This document shows, in pieces, positions 17,901 through 25,887 of a stretch of DNA of 37,803 nucleotides; the first letter of the stretch is position 1; every line of letters starts with the position of its first letter. The stretch comes from Vicinamibacterales bacterium. GTDB lineage: Bacteria; Acidobacteriota; Vicinamibacteria; Vicinamibacterales; JAMQPK01. The stretch lies in assembly GCA_023717525.1 (NCBI GenBank), contig JAMQPK010000108.1, positions 1 through 37,803 of the forward strand. Direction: 5' to 3'. A model generated the notes under the pieces. It did not search any database, was not told the DNA's origin, and saw only the letters and a program-made list of their open reading frames with translations. The translations under genes and the position numbers were made by a program.

Positions 17901-18621
17901 AGGAGGCCGTCTGGCCGGCTACGTCTACATTGACACGAGCACCAGAGACATCGGCGGGTATGTGGCGCGCGCACGCCAGGCTGTGCAGCGCCGCGTCGCC
18001 CTGCCTACCGGGTATGCGCTGCAGTGGACCGGTCAGTACGAGTTTCAGGTGAGGGCCCGCGAACGCCTCATGCTGCTGTTGCCGCTCGTCTTTGCGGTGA
18101 TCTTCATCCTTCTCTACCTCACGTTCCGTTCAGTGGCTGAAGCCAGCATCGTCATGCTGTCGGTCGTGTATGCCATGACCGGAGGTGTCATTCTCCAGCG
18201 CATGCTCGGTTACAACTTCTCCGTCGCAGTATGGGTGGGCTACATCGCTCTCTACGGAGTGGCCGTGCAGACCGGCGTCGTGATGGTTGTCTATCTTCAC
18301 GAGGCGCTCGACAAGCGACTGAGAGCTGCTACGTCGCTGACGGAGAGCGATCTGCCGGAGGCGACCGTGCAAGGTTCGGTTTTACGTCTCCGCCCGAAGC
18401 TGATGACCGTCTCGGTGGTGATGGCCGGACTCGTGCCGATTCTCTGGAGCACAGGCGTGGGATCCGATGTGATGAAGCCCATTGCCGCGCCGATCGTCGG
18501 CGGCATGGTGACGTCCGCGATTCATGTGCTGGTGGTGACGCCGGTGATCTTTTTCATCATGAAACGTCGGGCGCTGCGGAAGGGAACACTGAAGCCGTCC
18601 GATATGCAGCGCGAGGTGTAG
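17843..18621 (+). pseudogene. 5'-truncated CusA-type heavy-metal RND pump (C-terminal part only)
   Basis: The coding frame (from about 17843) corresponds to the C-terminal quarter of a CusA-type HME-RND transporter, which is normally over 1000 residues. It begins within the periplasmic part (TTGPAMIRDEGGRLAGYVYID, DIGGYVARARQAV) and continues through TM8-TM12 (LMLLLPLVFAVIFILLYLTF, GVAVQTGVVMVVYLHEAL, RPKLMTVSVVMAGL, VTPVIFFIMKRRAL) to a normal end. The N-terminal two-thirds and the proton-relay TM4 are absent. The break lies in the last 60 nt of the NTPase gene; ATG 17887 overlaps the NTPase stop (17898-17900) and could allow coupled translation. It is probably a deletion remnant, but the open frame over about 245 codons means a functional fragment cannot be excluded. 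Confidence 0.8.
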
Positions 18622-18741
18622 ATCCCCGCTCTGAATTCTCCTCGTCGACGGAAACGATCCTTCGATGTCCTTCGATCGACAAGAATGTCCAGAGCATCGT
18701 TCATTGCGCAACACCCGCCGTTGGCAGACGCCGTGATGACG

Positions 18742-18772
18742 CGCGAATGATTTCCTGAAAGCAACATTCGCG
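18742..18772. promoter_or_regulatory. Perfect 8-bp inverted repeat, 15-nt loop
   Basis: CGCGAATG (18742-18749) pairs with CATTCGCG (18765-18772) perfectly. It is about 120 nt after the RND remnant stop and 260 nt before the TonB-receptor start. It may be a terminator-like hairpin for the copper island, but there is no T-tract. Confidence 0.35.
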
Positions 18773-18820
18773 ACGATACGGCACGCAGTCTTCGACAAAG
18801 CTGTTGATGACACACGACCG

Positions 18821-18839
18821 CGCGCGCCGCCGGCGCGCG
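18821..18839. terminator. GC-rich hairpin, 8-bp stem, 3-nt loop
   Basis: CGCGCGCC (18821-18828) and GGCGCGCG (18832-18839) form a strong stem-loop. There is no following T-run, so a classical intrinsic terminator is doubtful; it could still stop RNA decay or mark the end of the copper transcript. Confidence 0.3.
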
Positions 18840-18877
18840 TACCGCTGATCGCGAAAATGCCGCAATTTCATTCAGCA

Positions 18878-18926
18878 AATCACCACATCCATCACCCAAT
18901 CTCCCATCACCCAATCTCCAATCTCA
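18878..18926. repeat. Heptamer-type array, words AATCACC/ATCACCC/AATCTCC
   Basis: About seven units of 6-8 nt, mostly 7, lie upstream of the TonB-receptor gene. Read on the minus strand they give words such as GGAGATTGGGTGAT and GGATGTGGTGATTT, which also occur in the 6102-6150 arm of the gltB-gltD spacer. The two loci are 12.8 kb apart, so this is a shared repeat family in opposite orientation, not a local duplication. Confidence 0.75.
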
Positions 18927-19030
18927 GCTTGGCGTTGTCCTTGCTCTACATGAAACCGATCGGACGCGCTCCCGGTTCGCGGCCGTCACCGACATCACAA
19001 CCATTCAGCCGGGACAGTAAGGAGATGTCC

Positions 19031-21895
19031 ATGGTGCGCCACTTTGCTTTCGTTCTGATGCTCGTCGCGATGGGCCTGTCGGCGTCCGCTACGTTCGCGC
19101 AGACCGTGAGTGCGACATCAGGCACGGTCATCGGCAAAGTGACCGACGAGTCCGACGCCGTCCTGCCAGGCGTGTCGGTGACGATCAAAGGACCGACGAT
19201 GATGGGCACGCAGAACGTCGTCAGCGACGGCGAAGGCATGTACCGCATGACGGCGATTCCCCCCGGAACGTACGGGATCGATTTCGAACTGCAGGGCTTC
19301 ACGACGATCCACCGCGAAGGCGTCGCCATCGGCGGCGGCTTCACGGCGACGATCAACGTGAAGCTTGGGATGGCGACTCTCAAGGAGGCCGTCACGGTGA
19401 CCGGCGAGTCGCCCGTCGTCGACACAGCGGCCACGAGCATCCAGACGAGATTCGATGCGGCGCACATGGCCACGCTGCCAGGGGCGCGCGACTACTGGGC
19501 GATTCTGTCAGAAGCGCCGAGCGTGAAGATGCAGCGGATCGACGTGGGAGGAAGCGCAGCGGGGACGCAGACCACGTACGTGGTGTACGGCACCACAGGC
19601 CAGAACCGGCCGATGGTTGAAGGCATCAATTCGACAGAAGGCACCGACGCCTTCGGCAACTACATCGACATGGGCTCGTTCGAGGAGGTGTCGGTCGGCA
19701 CGGGCGCGAGCAGCGCCGAGATGCCGGTGCCCGGCGTCTACACACAGCTCATCAGCAAGTCGGGCGGCAACCGATACAGCGGCAGCTTCTACGGTGGCTA
19801 CGAGGACAGGGACTGGCAGTCGTTCAACATCGACGAGGCGCAGGTCGCATCTGGCGTGCAGGGGGGCGGCGGACTCTCGCCCCGGGATACCAACCGGCTC
19901 GATAGTTTCCGCGATCTCAACGCCGACCTCGGCGGTTACGGAAAGAAGGACCGGCTCTGGTTCTACGCGTCGGTCCGGCAGCTCGACAGCGCTGTGCGCT
20001 ACGTGAATTTCCCGGTCGAACCGCACCGGACGACGTTGAAGAATTTCACGACCAAGGGCACCTACCTGCTGAACCAGAACAACAAGCTGATTGGCTATTA
20101 CCAGCCGAGCACCAAGGTGCAGTACACGCGGCTCGACCGCTTCCAACTGAGTGGCACGGCGGCGTACCACACGGCTGAAAGCTCGAGTTTCCAGCAGGAC
20201 TATCACCCGAAGCTCTGGAAGGCTGAATGGAACTCCACGCTCAGCAACTCGCTCTACGCCGAGGCGCGCGTGGGAGCGTTCGGCTACAAGTGGCCCGACA
20301 CGCCGAACGGGACCGGTGCGAGCTACGAAGATCTCGGCACGAGCGCGGTGTCCGGCAAGGCGCGAAGCCGCGAGCTGGACATCATGCGGAATCAGGTGCT
20401 CGGTTCGGTCAGCTACTTCAAGAGCGGTTGGCTGGGCACTCACAACTTCAAGTTCGGCGGCGAGTGGTTCCGCGAAACGAGCACGCCACAGGAGTTTGCC
20501 GGTTCTTACAACGACGTTCTGCAGATCCTGCGCAACGGCGCGCCCATCGAAGTGTATTTGATGGAAAACCCGGTGAAGTCCGAGAACGGTCTCTACACCT
20601 ACGGATCCTACGCGCAGGACTCGTGGCGCGTCGGCGAGCGAGTCACGCTGAATCTCGGGCTTCGGTTCGATCACTACCGGAACTTCCTGCCCGACCAGGA
20701 GCATCCCGCCAATCAGTACACCCCGACGCCGTTGCTGTTTGCGGCGGTCGACAACGTGAACACGTTCAATCAGCTCGCTCCGCGCGTCGGCATTACCTAC
20801 GACCTGACCGGATCGGGGAAGACAGTGCTGAAGGGGAACTTCGGGCAGTACTGGTGGAATCCCGGCGCGGCGCTCAGCACTGACGTGAATCCGAATTCGT
20901 CAACGTGGTGGAAGCGGTATGCCTGGACCGATCCCGACGGCAACGGCGTCTGGACCGCGGGCGAGCAAGGGAACCTGCTCGCAACTCAAGGCGGCGTCGC
21001 GACGCAGAGCGTCGACCCGAATCTGAAGGATCCGTACACACTCGAGGCGGCCACCTGGTTCGAGCACGAGCTCTCCTCCAACTTCGGCCTCCGCACTGGC
21101 TTCGTCTGGCGCGGTGAGCGTCAACTCAGGCAGCGCGTGAACATCAACCAGCCATACGGGGCGTTCAGCGTGCCCGTGGCTATCGCCGATCCCGGCCCGG
21201 ACGGCGTGCGCGGCAATGCGGATGACGGCGCGAACATCAATGGCTACAACCTGGACGCGGAGCACACAGGGCTGACGCCGTCCTACATCATGACCAACGT
21301 GCCCGGGACGGAGACGAGTTACAAGACCTGGGAGATTACGGCCACCAAGCGGATGTCGAGCCGGTGGTCGGCGATGGCGTCGTTCGCAGAGACGTGGAGC
21401 CATTCGTTCGGGTCCCTCAACTCGAACCAGTCGCAGTTTTTCGGTCAGACCGTGCGCCAGGATTGGCTGCCGATCACGCCGAACGATCTGATCAACGCCA
21501 ATGCCGACGGCACGATGGACACCACCGACTGGCAGATGAAGTTCAGCGGCACCTATGACGCGGTGTGGGGGATTCGTGTCGCGCCGTTCCTGCGCGTGCA
21601 ATCAGGGCAGAACTACGGCCGCACGATCCTCGCGACCTTCAACTACGGCAGCGCCCGGATTCTCGCCGAACCGATGAACACGCGCCGGCAGGACAACATC
21701 GCGGTGTTCGACACGCGCGTCGAGAAGTCGCTGAAGGCCGGGGGCACGACAGCGGCCCTGTTCCTCGACCTCTACAACATCGCGAACGCGAACCCGAATC
21801 AGAGCGTGACGTGGAGCTCGGGCAGTTCATTTCTGCGGCCGACGGCGATCGTCCCGCCGCGCGTCATGCGGATCGGCGTGAAGGTGACGTTCTAG
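19031..21895 (+). CDS. TonB-dependent receptor with carboxypeptidase-like N-terminal domain
   Basis: The 954-residue outer-membrane protein has a signal peptide ending ATFAQ, then a carboxypeptidase regulatory-like domain (GKVTDESDAVLPGVSVTIKG ... GMYRMTAIPPGTYGIDFELQGF), a plug region (EAVTVTGESPVVDTAATS), and a long beta-barrel ending in the aromatic VKVTF. No TonB box was identified with confidence. Such receptors import large ligands such as oligosaccharides, peptides or metal complexes. ATG 19031 is preceded by AAGGAG at 6-nt spacing; the ATG at 19025 overlaps the ribosome-binding site. A 91-nt gap containing a heptamer array leads to the M20 gene, so these may form one operon. The ligand is unknown. 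Confidence 0.88.
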   Translation: MVRHFAFVLMLVAMGLSASATFAQTVSATSGTVIGKVTDESDAVLPGVSVTIKGPTMMGTQNVVSDGEGMYRMTAIPPGTYGIDFELQGFTTIHREGVAIGGGFTATINVKLGMATLKEAVTVTGESPVVDTAATSIQTRFDAAHMATLPGARDYWAILSEAPSVKMQRIDVGGSAAGTQTTYVVYGTTGQNRPMVEGINSTEGTDAFGNYIDMGSFEEVSVGTGASSAEMPVPGVYTQLISKSGGNRYSGSFYGGYEDRDWQSFNIDEAQVASGVQGGGGLSPRDTNRLDSFRDLNADLGGYGKKDRLWFYASVRQLDSAVRYVNFPVEPHRTTLKNFTTKGTYLLNQNNKLIGYYQPSTKVQYTRLDRFQLSGTAAYHTAESSSFQQDYHPKLWKAEWNSTLSNSLYAEARVGAFGYKWPDTPNGTGASYEDLGTSAVSGKARSRELDIMRNQVLGSVSYFKSGWLGTHNFKFGGEWFRETSTPQEFAGSYNDVLQILRNGAPIEVYLMENPVKSENGLYTYGSYAQDSWRVGERVTLNLGLRFDHYRNFLPDQEHPANQYTPTPLLFAAVDNVNTFNQLAPRVGITYDLTGSGKTVLKGNFGQYWWNPGAALSTDVNPNSSTWWKRYAWTDPDGNGVWTAGEQGNLLATQGGVATQSVDPNLKDPYTLEAATWFEHELSSNFGLRTGFVWRGERQLRQRVNINQPYGAFSVPVAIADPGPDGVRGNADDGANINGYNLDAEHTGLTPSYIMTNVPGTETSYKTWEITATKRMSSRWSAMASFAETWSHSFGSLNSNQSQFFGQTVRQDWLPITPNDLINANADGTMDTTDWQMKFSGTYDAVWGIRVAPFLRVQSGQNYGRTILATFNYGSARILAEPMNTRRQDNIAVFDTRVEKSLKAGGTTAALFLDLYNIANANPNQSVTWSSGSSFLRPTAIVPPRVMRIGVKVTF

Positions 21896-21908
21896 GCAGT
21901 AATCGCGT

Positions 21909-21971
21909 AAGGGGCAAAGGGCGAGGGGCAAATGTTCACTCGCTTGCCCCTTACCCCTTACCCCTTACCCC
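21909..21971. repeat. Heptamer array with inverted halves, words AAGGGGC/TTACCCC
   Basis: Nine 7-nt units in exact phase: three of AAGGGGC type (21909-21929), two units that form the loop (21930-21943), then TTGCCCC and three identical TTACCCC units (21944-21971). GTAAGGGGCAA (21907-21917) pairs perfectly with TTGCCCCTTAC (21944-21954). The array ends just before AAGGAGG, the ribosome-binding site of the first M20 gene, so the hairpin could affect translation of that gene. Confidence 0.85.
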
Positions 21972-21986
21972 TTCCAAGGAGGGTCC

Positions 21987-23648
21987 GTGCGCACGCGTCT
22001 CGTGGCTTCGCTCTTCGTCGCGGCAGGGCTGGTTTTCATTCTGTCCGCCTGTTCATCCGCCAGCATGCCGACCGGCGAGGCCACGAGCGCGGCGCCCGCG
22101 GTCAAGCCGAAACTTGGAATTCGCGCGAACGGCGACACCGAGATTCAGCCGGACCTTGCGAAAGTGAAATCAGAGGACCTGAAGAAGGTCTACAGCTACA
22201 TCGACGAACACATCGACGACCACGTCGAGAACCTTCAGCGGTGGATCCGGCAGCCAAGCATTTCAAACTCCGGCGAGGGCATTCCCGAATCAGCAGAGAT
22301 GGTGAAGGGATTCTTCGAGCAGCTCGGTTGCCAGGACTCGAGAGTCTACGACGTCGGCACGACCGAGTGGGGATCGCAAGGTAACCCCGTCGTCTACGCA
22401 AGATGCGACGAAGGCGCTCCGCGGACGCTGGTCATCTACTGGATGTACGACACGATGCCGGTCACCCAGCCCGACGTCTGGGTCGCGCCGCCGTTCGAGG
22501 GACGTCTCGTCGAGCAGGCGCCGTACAAGAAAGTGCTGATCGGCCGCGGAGCGACGAACTCGAAGGGGCCACAGATGGTCCAGCTGAACGCGTTCATGGC
22601 GATCAAGGCGGTGACGGGCAAGCTACCCGTCAATCTGATCTTCGTGGCCGAGGGCGACGAAGAGCGGATGTCGATCGGCTTCCGGCAGTTCGTCAAAACG
22701 CATCCGGAGCTCTTCAAGGGAGCCGAGGCGATGTATCGCTTCGGCGGACAAAGCCCCAGCGGCGGAGGATCGATCGACGGCGGATCGGAAGGTTGCGTGT
22801 ACGTCGAGCTGACCACGAGCGGTGCGAAGTGGGGCCGCGGGCCGACGGTGTCGGACATTCATGGCGGCAACAAACGCAGCGTCGACAGTCCGGCATGGAG
22901 ACACATGCAGATGCTGAAGACGCTGGTTTCGGCCGACGGCAATCACGTGAATATCCCCGGCTTCTACGACGACATCGAGCCCATGTCGAAGCAGGAGGCG
23001 GCCTCCCTCGAGGTGGCGGCCAAGAGCGTGAACATGGATATAGCAGCCAGGAATCTGGGCGTGGCGCGCTTCATCTCCGATGATCCGCTGACGTTTCTGA
23101 AGATGGCCCGCTACGGCACGTCGATGAATCTCGACGGTATCTGGGGCGGCAACATGTATGCGGGCGGCGCCGGCGCGATTCTGCCGAACAAGATCACGTC
23201 GAAGCACAACTTCCGGTATCTGCCGAAGCAGGACGGTGTCGAGATTACCAGGAAGCTTCGAGCATTCCTCGACAAAGAGGGATACGCCGACGTCGAGATG
23301 AAGGTCATCGGCGACGTGCCGTGGGCCAAGATGAAATTCGACAGCGACGTGGCGAAGTCGCTGATGCACACTTACGACATCTTCGGGATCAAGTACGGAC
23401 AGCCCGTGGATGTGCCGACGATTCTCGGCGGCTACTGGCCGGCGTATCTCTTTGCCGGCCGCGGCCCACTCGACATTCCCATCGTCGGGGGCGCCGCTGG
23501 CATGGGCGGGAATGCGCATGCGGCCAACGAGTTCTGGGTGATCGAAGGCGCGGGCAAGGTCTATGGCATGGCGGGCGCGGAGAAGTCCGTCGCGACCGTG
23601 CTCTACAACTTCGCTGGTCTGAACGGAATGCCAACCTCAACCAACTAG
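21987..23648 (+). CDS. M20-family lipoprotein, first paralogue, altered metal ligands
   Basis: The 553-residue product has a lipoprotein signal (FILSAC lipobox), so it is membrane-anchored in the periplasm. The M20 fold is recognised from GRGATNSKG, EGDEERMS (E225-E226) and GGNAHAANEF. By eye, several usual metal ligands are changed: the HxD motif is M153-Y-D155, the bridging Asp is N191, and the next Asp position reads RFGG. The catalytic-pair Glu residues and the final His remain. The start is GTG 21987 with AAGGAGG upstream. It begins the M20/ABC group and is strongly similar to the protein at 28668. Peptidase activity is doubtful without the canonical ligands; a modified or binding role is possible. 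Confidence 0.85.
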   Translation: MRTRLVASLFVAAGLVFILSACSSASMPTGEATSAAPAVKPKLGIRANGDTEIQPDLAKVKSEDLKKVYSYIDEHIDDHVENLQRWIRQPSISNSGEGIPESAEMVKGFFEQLGCQDSRVYDVGTTEWGSQGNPVVYARCDEGAPRTLVIYWMYDTMPVTQPDVWVAPPFEGRLVEQAPYKKVLIGRGATNSKGPQMVQLNAFMAIKAVTGKLPVNLIFVAEGDEERMSIGFRQFVKTHPELFKGAEAMYRFGGQSPSGGGSIDGGSEGCVYVELTTSGAKWGRGPTVSDIHGGNKRSVDSPAWRHMQMLKTLVSADGNHVNIPGFYDDIEPMSKQEAASLEVAAKSVNMDIAARNLGVARFISDDPLTFLKMARYGTSMNLDGIWGGNMYAGGAGAILPNKITSKHNFRYLPKQDGVEITRKLRAFLDKEGYADVEMKVIGDVPWAKMKFDSDVAKSLMHTYDIFGIKYGQPVDVPTILGGYWPAYLFAGRGPLDIPIVGGAAGMGGNAHAANEFWVIEGAGKVYGMAGAEKSVATVLYNFAGLNGMPTSTN

Positions 23649-23658
23649 GCGGGTGCCC

Positions 23659-24411
23659 ATGGCTCTCATCCAAATCAAAGACCTCACCAAGACGTACGTT
23701 GTCGGCGACCAGCACGTCCACGCCCTCCGGAAGGTGTCTCTGGATATCAAGTCGGGTGAGTTCGTGACGATTGTCGGGCCCTCGGGGTCAGGGAAGTCGA
23801 CGTTCATGCACATTCTCGGATGCCTGGACAGGCCGAACAGCGGCAGCTACATCCTGAACGGACGCGATGTATCCAAGCTGTCGAAGGACGAGCTGGCGCG
23901 AGTGCGGAACTCGACGATCGGATTTGTCTTTCAGAGCTTCAACCTTCTCCCGCGCACCTCCGCAATCGAGAACGTCGAGCTGCCGCTGCTCTACAACGGC
24001 AATAAGTACACGCCGGCGGAGCGGAAGAAGAAAGCCGTTGCCGCGCTGGCGGCCGTTGGCCTCGCGGCGCGCGGGCATCACCATCCCAATCAGCTGTCCG
24101 GCGGCCAGCAGCAACGTGTCGCGATTGCGCGTGCGTTGATGAGCGAGCCGCCGATTATCCTGGCCGACGAGCCGACGGGGAACCTCGACACGCGCACGAG
24201 CATCGAGGTGATGGAGATCTTTCAGCAGCTGCAGCGCGATCGCGGCATCACGGTGATCGTCATCACGCACGAGCATCAGATCGCGGAGTACGGCACGCGC
24301 ATCATCAGCTTCCGAGACGGGCGCATCGTGTCGGATCTGCCCAACAGCTACGCGCGTCTCGCCGCCGAAGAGCTCGAGCAGCTTCCGGTGCCGGCCAGTG
24401 AGGTTGCGTAG
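23659..24411 (+). CDS. ABC transporter ATP-binding protein, MacB/LolD type
   Basis: The 250-residue ATPase has Walker [10 protein letters not shown], the Q-loop [16 protein letters not shown], signature [15 protein letters not shown], Walker [12 protein letters not shown] and the switch His in ITHEH. The sequence class is that of MacB/LolD/FtsE-type systems, which drive periplasm-side (mechanotransmission) transport. It precedes three permease genes, the first separated by 9 nt. I chose ATG 23659 over the in-frame GTG at 23653, as AGGCGGG lies upstream. It would supply the single ATPase for all three permeases. Confidence 0.93.
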   Translation: MALIQIKDLTKTYVVGDQHVHALRKVSLDIKSGEFVTIVGPSGSGKSTFMHILGCLDRPNSGSYILNGRDVSKLSKDELARVRNSTIGFVFQSFNLLPRTSAIENVELPLLYNGNKYTPAERKKKAVAALAAVGLAARGHHHPNQLSGGQQQRVAIARALMSEPPIILADEPTGNLDTRTSIEVMEIFQQLQRDRGITVIVITHEHQIAEYGTRIISFRDGRIVSDLPNSYARLAAEELEQLPVPASEVA

Positions 24412-24420
24412 GGTGACCCG

Positions 24421-25887
24421 GTGACGCTGTCAGAAACCGTGCATCTTGCCACGCGGACGCTCCGTCGCAACGCGCTGCGCTCGGCGCTTACGCTTGTCGG
24501 GATCACGATTGGCGTGGGCGCTGTCGTCACCATGGTTGCTGTCGGGAACGGCGCGCGCGCGTCGATCGAGGACCAGGTCGTTGCCGCCGGCATGAATGTC
24601 ATCACGGTCGTGGCCGGTAACTACAAGATGAAAGGCGAGGACGGCGGCGGTGGCGTCGTCGATCACAACGCGTCGCTGGAGACGGGCAAAAAGGGGTCGG
24701 GTGCCCGACCCCTTTTCGTCCGCCATCCCGAAGACGATCCGATGGAGAAGCACGACCATCCGACCGCCCGGCAGCGGTTGGGCGACTCGGCTGCCGGCCT
24801 GGGAGCGGCCGCCACGCTGACGCGTGCGGACGCCGATGCCATACGGCAGGGCGTGTCGGGTATCCAGTACGTCTCAGCCGGTGTCCACGAATCGGCCCGC
24901 GTGCTCTACGGCGATCGTCGGTGGTTTACCCGCCTCCACGGCGGCGAAACCGACCTGCAGCGCATCCGTCGAAGCTGGACCTTCAAGTACGGCCGCTTCT
25001 TCTCCGACCGCGAGTTCAACAACACCGCCCTGGTGACCGTGCTTGGCACCGTTGCGCACGAGAAGCTGTTCGGGCGCGAGACCGATCCGACTGGCAGGGA
25101 GGTTCGCATCTGGAACCAGCCGTTCACCGTCGTTGGCGTCATCGCCAGCACGAACTGGGCGACGACTGGGGCGGTGGGCGACGATCAGTTCGACGCGGTC
25201 TACGTGCCGCTGACGACCGTTCATCGTCTGCTGAACCTCAGCAAGCTGAACAGCATTACCGTGACGTCGCGCTCGGCGGGCGAGACCACCAAGGTTTCAC
25301 GCGCGATCACCGAGCTGCTGCGCAAGCGGCACGGCATTGGCGAGGCGGCTCCCGATGATTTTGTCGTACAGACGCAGGCTTCACTGGCACTGGGGAAAGG
25401 GGTGTCGCCGCAGGTGGCGCGCGCCATTACCGGCAACGCGCCGGGCCTCGAACAACTCACGCTTGAACAACTCTCGCACACGCTCGAGCGTGCCAGCCGG
25501 ACGATGACGGTGCTGCTGGCCAGCGTCGCAGGCGTTTCGCTGCTCGTGGGGGGCATCGGCATCATGAACATCATGCTGCTCTCGGTTACCGAACGCACGA
25601 AAGAGATCGGCTTGCGGATGGCGCTCGGGGCCAGGTCGCGTGACGTGATGCTGCAGTTCTTGACCGAGGCCGTGACCTTGAGCTTGATCGGCGGCGTCAT
25701 CGGCGTGCTGCTGGCGCTTGCGGCGTCCGGCGGTGTGAAGCAGGTGCTCCGGTGGTCCGCCGTCGTGTCGCCGGAAGCCGTCGTTCTGGCCGTCGTCGTC
25801 GCGGCCGCCGTCGGTGTGTTCTTCGGAATCTATCCAGCGCGTCAGGCGGCTCAGTTGGATCCAATCGATGCGCTCCGGTACGAATAG
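24421..25887 (+). CDS. MacB-like ABC permease 1 (with in-frame palindrome)
   Basis: The 488-residue protein has an N-terminal TM helix (about 22-42, ALTLVGITIGVGAVVTMVAV), a large periplasmic domain, and three C-terminal TM helices (from about 360). A GGIGIMNIMLLSVTERTKEIGLRMALGA motif (the FtsX/MacB core) is present. GTG 24421 is the start. Between residues about 72 and 120 there is a low-complexity insertion relative to its neighbours, with Gly, His and Lys-rich stretches, encoded partly by a perfect 13-bp palindrome (24689-24716). The gene follows the ATPase by 9 nt and touches the next permease. Confidence 0.88.
   Translation: MTLSETVHLATRTLRRNALRSALTLVGITIGVGAVVTMVAVGNGARASIEDQVVAAGMNVITVVAGNYKMKGEDGGGGVVDHNASLETGKKGSGARPLFVRHPEDDPMEKHDHPTARQRLGDSAAGLGAAATLTRADADAIRQGVSGIQYVSAGVHESARVLYGDRRWFTRLHGGETDLQRIRRSWTFKYGRFFSDREFNNTALVTVLGTVAHEKLFGRETDPTGREVRIWNQPFTVVGVIASTNWATTGAVGDDQFDAVYVPLTTVHRLLNLSKLNSITVTSRSAGETTKVSRAITELLRKRHGIGEAAPDDFVVQTQASLALGKGVSPQVARAITGNAPGLEQLTLEQLSHTLERASRTMTVLLASVAGVSLLVGGIGIMNIMLLSVTERTKEIGLRMALGARSRDVMLQFLTEAVTLSLIGGVIGVLLALAASGGVKQVLRWSAVVSPEAVVLAVVVAAAVGVFFGIYPARQAAQLDPIDALRYE
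24689..24716. repeat. Perfect 13-bp palindrome inside the permease 1 gene
   Basis: AAAAGGGGTCGGG (24689-24701) and CCCGACCCCTTTT (24704-24716) are perfect inverted repeats with a 2-nt centre. They encode KKGSGARPLF within the periplasmic domain. Sister permeases have no equivalent. The shape, a GC stem flanked by A and T runs, looks like a bidirectional intrinsic terminator or a REP/MITE-like insertion. It is kept in frame. Confidence 0.8.

Larger units (their letters stand above)
18622..19030. other. 409-nt intergenic region with hairpins, no gene seen
   Basis: This gap between the RND remnant and the TonB receptor contains no supported gene. It holds a perfect 8-bp inverted repeat CGCGAATG/CATTCGCG (18742-18749, 18765-18772), a GC-rich hairpin CGCGCGCC/GGCGCGCG with a 3-nt loop (18821-18839), and a heptamer-type array (18878-18926, listed separately). 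The downstream end carries AAGGAG (19019-19024), the ribosome-binding site of the receptor gene. A promoter for the receptor operon is expected here, but I could not assign it. Confidence 0.6.
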
